From NCBI RefSeq assembly GCF_021869535.1, contig NW_026262581.1:113550771-113614770 (forward strand): a stretch of DNA of 64,000 nucleotides, given 5' to 3'. The position numbers and the translations under genes were made by a program. This DNA comes from Mytilus californianus. Its lineage: Eukaryota > Mollusca > Bivalvia > Mytilida > Mytilidae. Shown here piece by piece: positions 60,697-64,000 of the stretch. Position 1 is the stretch's first letter. The number at the start of each line of letters is the position of its first letter. A model generated the notes under the pieces. The model saw only the letters and a program-made list of their open reading frames with translations. It had not been told where the DNA came from and ran no database searches.

Positions 60697-61712
60697 TATA
60701 TGGTATGATTGCTATAAATGAGACAATTATCTAGCAAAGACTAAAGGACCAGGATGTAAACAATTATAAGTCACATAACTGCCTTTAAAAAAGAGCAACA
60801 TCCATACTGTATAGTGAGCTATCAGACCTCTGGATAACAAAATGTTTTAAAAAAGAGCAACATCCATACTGTATAGTGAGCTATCAGACCTCTGGATAAC
60901 AAAATGTTTTAAAAAAGAGCAACATCCATACTGTATAGTGAGCTATCAGACCTCTGGATAACAAAACGTTTTAACAAAGAGCAACATCCATACTGTATAG
61001 TGAGCTATCAGACCTCTGGATAACAAAATGTTTTAACAAAGAGCAACATCCATACTGTATAGTGAGCTATCAGACCTCTGGATAACAAAATGTTTTAAAA
61101 AAGAGCAACATCCATACTGTATAGTGAGCTATCAGACCTCTGGATAACAAAATGTTTTAAAAAAGAGCAACATCCATACTGTATAGTGAGCTATTAGATC
61201 TCTGGATAACAAAATGTTTTAACAAAGAGCAACATCCATATTGTATAGTGAGCTATCAGACCTCTGGATAACAAAATGTTTTAACAAAGAGCAACATCCA
61301 TACTGTATAGTGAGCTATCAGACCTCTGGATAACAAAATGTTTTAAAAAAGAGCAACATCCATACTGTATAGTGAGCTATTAGACCTCTGGATAACAAAA
61401 TGTTTGAACAAAGAGCAACATCCATACTGTATAGTGAGCTATCAGACCTCTGGATAACAAAATATTTTAACTAAGAGCAACATCCATACTGTATAGTGAG
61501 CTATTAGACCTCTGGATAACAAAATGTTTTAACTAAGAGCAACATCCATACTGTATAGTGAGCTATTAGACCTCTGGATAACAAAACGTTTTAACTAAGA
61601 GCAACATCCATACTGTATAGTGAGCTATCAGACCTCTGGATAACTAAACGTTTTAACAAAGAGCAACATCCATACTGTATAGTGAGCTATCAGACCTCTG
61701 AATAACAAATTT
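60697..61712 (+). repeat. 62-bp minisatellite, 15 copies, grown from an element M fragment
   Basis: 60697-60790 is a recognisable start of element M (GGTATGATTGCTATAAATGA ...). From 60791 a 62-bp unit (AAGAGCAACATCCATACTGT, ATAGTGAGCTATCAGACCTC, TGGATAACAAAATGTTTTAA) repeats 15 times with few differences. The unit aligns to the middle of element M (GAGCAAAGCCCATACC ... CAGCTATAAAAGGCCCC ... AATGTAAAAC). Confidence 0.92.
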
Positions 61713-62852
61713 TAAATGAAAGAACTTTTGCTTTAAACAAGTACATTTGTAATTCATAATAAGTACTGACATATGTCTTAATATATAAATTGCAAAGCCA
61801 TCTACTGGGGTAGACTTTAATATTGTCCTTATAATAAATTTATACTTATATTACTAGTAAAAATTTCCAATTTAACATTGTGCAGCTATATAACAATAGT
61901 CTGTTAGTCTATTGAGAGTATATATATATCATGTATATAAGGCATTGAACCAAAGTAAAATTTGCACCTTTTGTTTCAGTCCTCATTAATGAAATTTTAT
62001 TTTGAAAGTGATATTGATAAATCATTCTGTCAGTACTACTGAGGTAGTGTATTTGGCACAACTGATTTATGCAGATTTTTCTGGATTGTTTTAGGCTGAA
62101 CTAGAAACTTTAATTCATTGTTATTGCACCAGTTTTTTTAAAATCTATATTACAATAAAATGAATATTATTGCTTATTGAACATACAATTTTAAAGAGAA
62201 GAAACACAACGAACTCACCAGATATTTATAGAATGTAGATTTTTGAAATAGTAGAGTTATAATATGCAACTGTGTCTATCATAATCTTTCTCAAATATAT
62301 TTAAAAATGTAATCCAAGAACCTTAAGTAAGCAAGCTCACATACCCCTCCCCTTATAAATTATGATTTTTACATTAATATTGTCTCTGACACACAATTTT
62401 TTTTTTTCAATGACCATGACCTGATTTGAAAATCATTAGGAATATTTTTTGTCATCCTCTTATAATATGTGACCACATATCCAAGTAAGTTGCAATCCCT
62501 TTAATACAACCTAAAAGCACTTGATTTGGATTTTTTTTACCTTCACCTATGACATATTGATTGTGATCTTCCTCTCATAATATGTGACCATATGTAGTAC
62601 TTCGACTTAAATTTATATAATCGAAAACCACTGTTTTTGCACATATTTCAGTCTAGACCTTTTACATGTTGGCCTAAAATCAATAGATCTTCATGACTAT
62701 ATATCCAAATAAATAAAGTATTTGAGTTAGCATCAGGAAGGAAAAATGGCTGACATAAGGAATGGTCAAAAACTATATTCCCCAACTACAAAATGTAGCA
62801 AATAGAATAATGAAAATTTCAATGTGATAAAAACATTCAATAGATATAAGAA
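61713..62852. other. Stretch without recognisable features
   Basis: AT-rich sequence. I searched it on the minus strand for the missing RNF146 first exon (short ORF plus donor, phase 1) and found none I could defend. Confidence 0.35.
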
Positions 62853-63045
62853 GATGTGGTATGAGTGCCAATGAGACAACTCTCCATCCAAGTCAAAATT
62901 TATAAAAGTAAACCATTAAAGGTCACAGTACGGTCTTCAACACAGAGCCTTGGCTCACACCGAACAGTAAGCCATAAAGGGCCCCAAAAATTACTAGTGT
63001 AAAATTATTCAAACGGAAAAACCAACGGTCTAATCTATATAAACT
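62853..63045 (+). repeat. Element M, 3'-truncated
   Basis: GAAGATGTGGTATGAGTGCC to AAAACCAACGGTCTAATCTA, cut off at the edge of the family C element that follows directly. Confidence 0.75.
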
Positions 63046-64000
63046 AGAGGCTCTCAAGAGCCTGTGTCGCTCACCTGTATTTACTGATGCTTTGGAAATC
63101 ATGTAAAATAAGGTTAAAATCATAATTAATAGTACATGTATAAGATATTAGATATTATAATGATATCTAAGATAATAACAAAAAACTGCAAATTTTTGGT
63201 AAAATTACTAACTCAGGGGCAGTAACCCAACAACGGGTTGTCAGATTCGTCTGAAAATTTCAGGGCAGATAAATCTAAATCTGATGAACATTTTTGCCAC
63301 CTGTCAGATTTGCTCTAAATGCTTTAGTTTCAGAGATATAAACCAAAAACTGCATTTTACCCCTATGTTCTATTTTTAACCAAGTCGGCCATGATGGTTG
63401 GAAGGCGGGGTCATCAGACAAATTTTTTTTAACTAGATACCCTAATAATGATTATGGCCAAGTATGGTTAAATTAGTCTAGTAGTTTTAGAGAAGAAGAT
63501 TTTTGTAAAAGATTACAAAAATTTACAAAAAATTGTTAAAAATTGACTATTAAGGGCAATAACTCTTAAAGGGGTCGACTGACAATTTTGGTCATGACAA
63601 CTTATTTGTAGATCTTACTTTGCTGAACATTATTACTGTTTACAGTTTATCTCTATCTATGATAATATTCAAGATAATAACCAAAAACTGCAAAATTTGT
63701 TTAAATTTACCAATTCAGGGGCAGTAACCCAACAACAGGTTGTCAGATTTGTCTGAAAATTTCAGGGCAGATAGATCTTGACCTGATTATCAGTTTTACC
63801 CATGTCAGATTTACTCTAAATGCTTTGGTTTCAGAGATATAAGCCAAAATCTACATTTTACCCCTATGTTCTATTTTTAGCCATGGCGGCCATCTTGGTT
63901 GATTGGCGGGGTCATCGGACACATTTTTTAGTAAACTAGATACCCTAATGATGATTGTGGCCAAGTTTGGTTAAATTTGGCCCAGTGATTTCAGAGGAGA
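63046..64000 (-). repeat. Family C element, reverse, running off the window
   Basis: The plus strand starts CTAGAGGCTCTCAAGAGCCT, with the palindrome AGGCTCTCAAGAGCCT, then GTGTCGCTCACCTG, which is the inverted 3' end of family C. Two long tandem blocks of about 480 bp follow (CAGGGGCAGTAACCCAACAA near 63215 and 63717). The hairpin end lies beyond 64000. Confidence 0.85.

Noticed and set aside
62200-62240. GGTGAGTT donor as the missing RNF146 exon end
   Set aside because: The sequence before it gives no phase-1 open exon with a start codon.

Overview
The window reads as intron-rich nuclear DNA from a bivalve mollusc, most likely a marine mussel of the Mytilus type. The basis is GT-AG split genes that encode animal-type proteins, AT-rich introns dominated by repeats, and several dispersed repeats I recognise as typical of mussel genomes (the 'GATGTGGTATGATTGCCAATG' element, the GGGCCAAGTGAGC hairpin element, and the ATGCCCC/GGGGCAT elements). 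The genus is an inference.

Four genes can be assembled exon by exon with consistent splice phases. (1) A plus-strand DEP + DUF547 protein (947-13747) enters from the left with its 5' end missing. (2) A minus-strand EF-hand protein of 467 residues (29102 down to 16265, ten exons) belongs to no family I recognise. (3) A complete plus-strand AGPAT5-type acyltransferase (33808-41111, eight exons, 368 residues) has intact HX4D and EGTR motifs. (4) The main exon of a minus-strand RNF146-type RING-WWE ubiquitin ligase (57968-57274) lacks its first coding exon. The four are unrelated in function (lipid acylation, PAR-dependent ubiquitination, calcium binding, and an unknown DEP/DUF547 role), and nothing suggests they act as a unit.

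Most of the sequence is repeats. Six families (A-G below, except F) share a body plan: a short hairpin at one end, usually a CGTCCGTC-like stretch beside it, tandem 130-190 bp monomers inside and, in most, a hairpin arm reused near the far end next to a second small palindrome. Intron 2 of the DEP gene is a nest in which three of them (A, E, B) sit inside a fourth (G). There are also TIR elements, two with clean target-site duplications and a visible or inferable empty site, a tRNA-derived SINE, LINE remains, and four large tandem arrays (25, 34, 59 and 62 bp units). Two long inverted repeats lie inside transcribed introns.

From 41020 to 55548 the window holds two adjacent, nearly identical 7.26 kb copies that start inside the last AGPAT5 exon. 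This is either a recent tandem duplication or an assembly artefact from two divergent haplotypes. No CRISPR array, rRNA gene or functional tRNA gene was seen.
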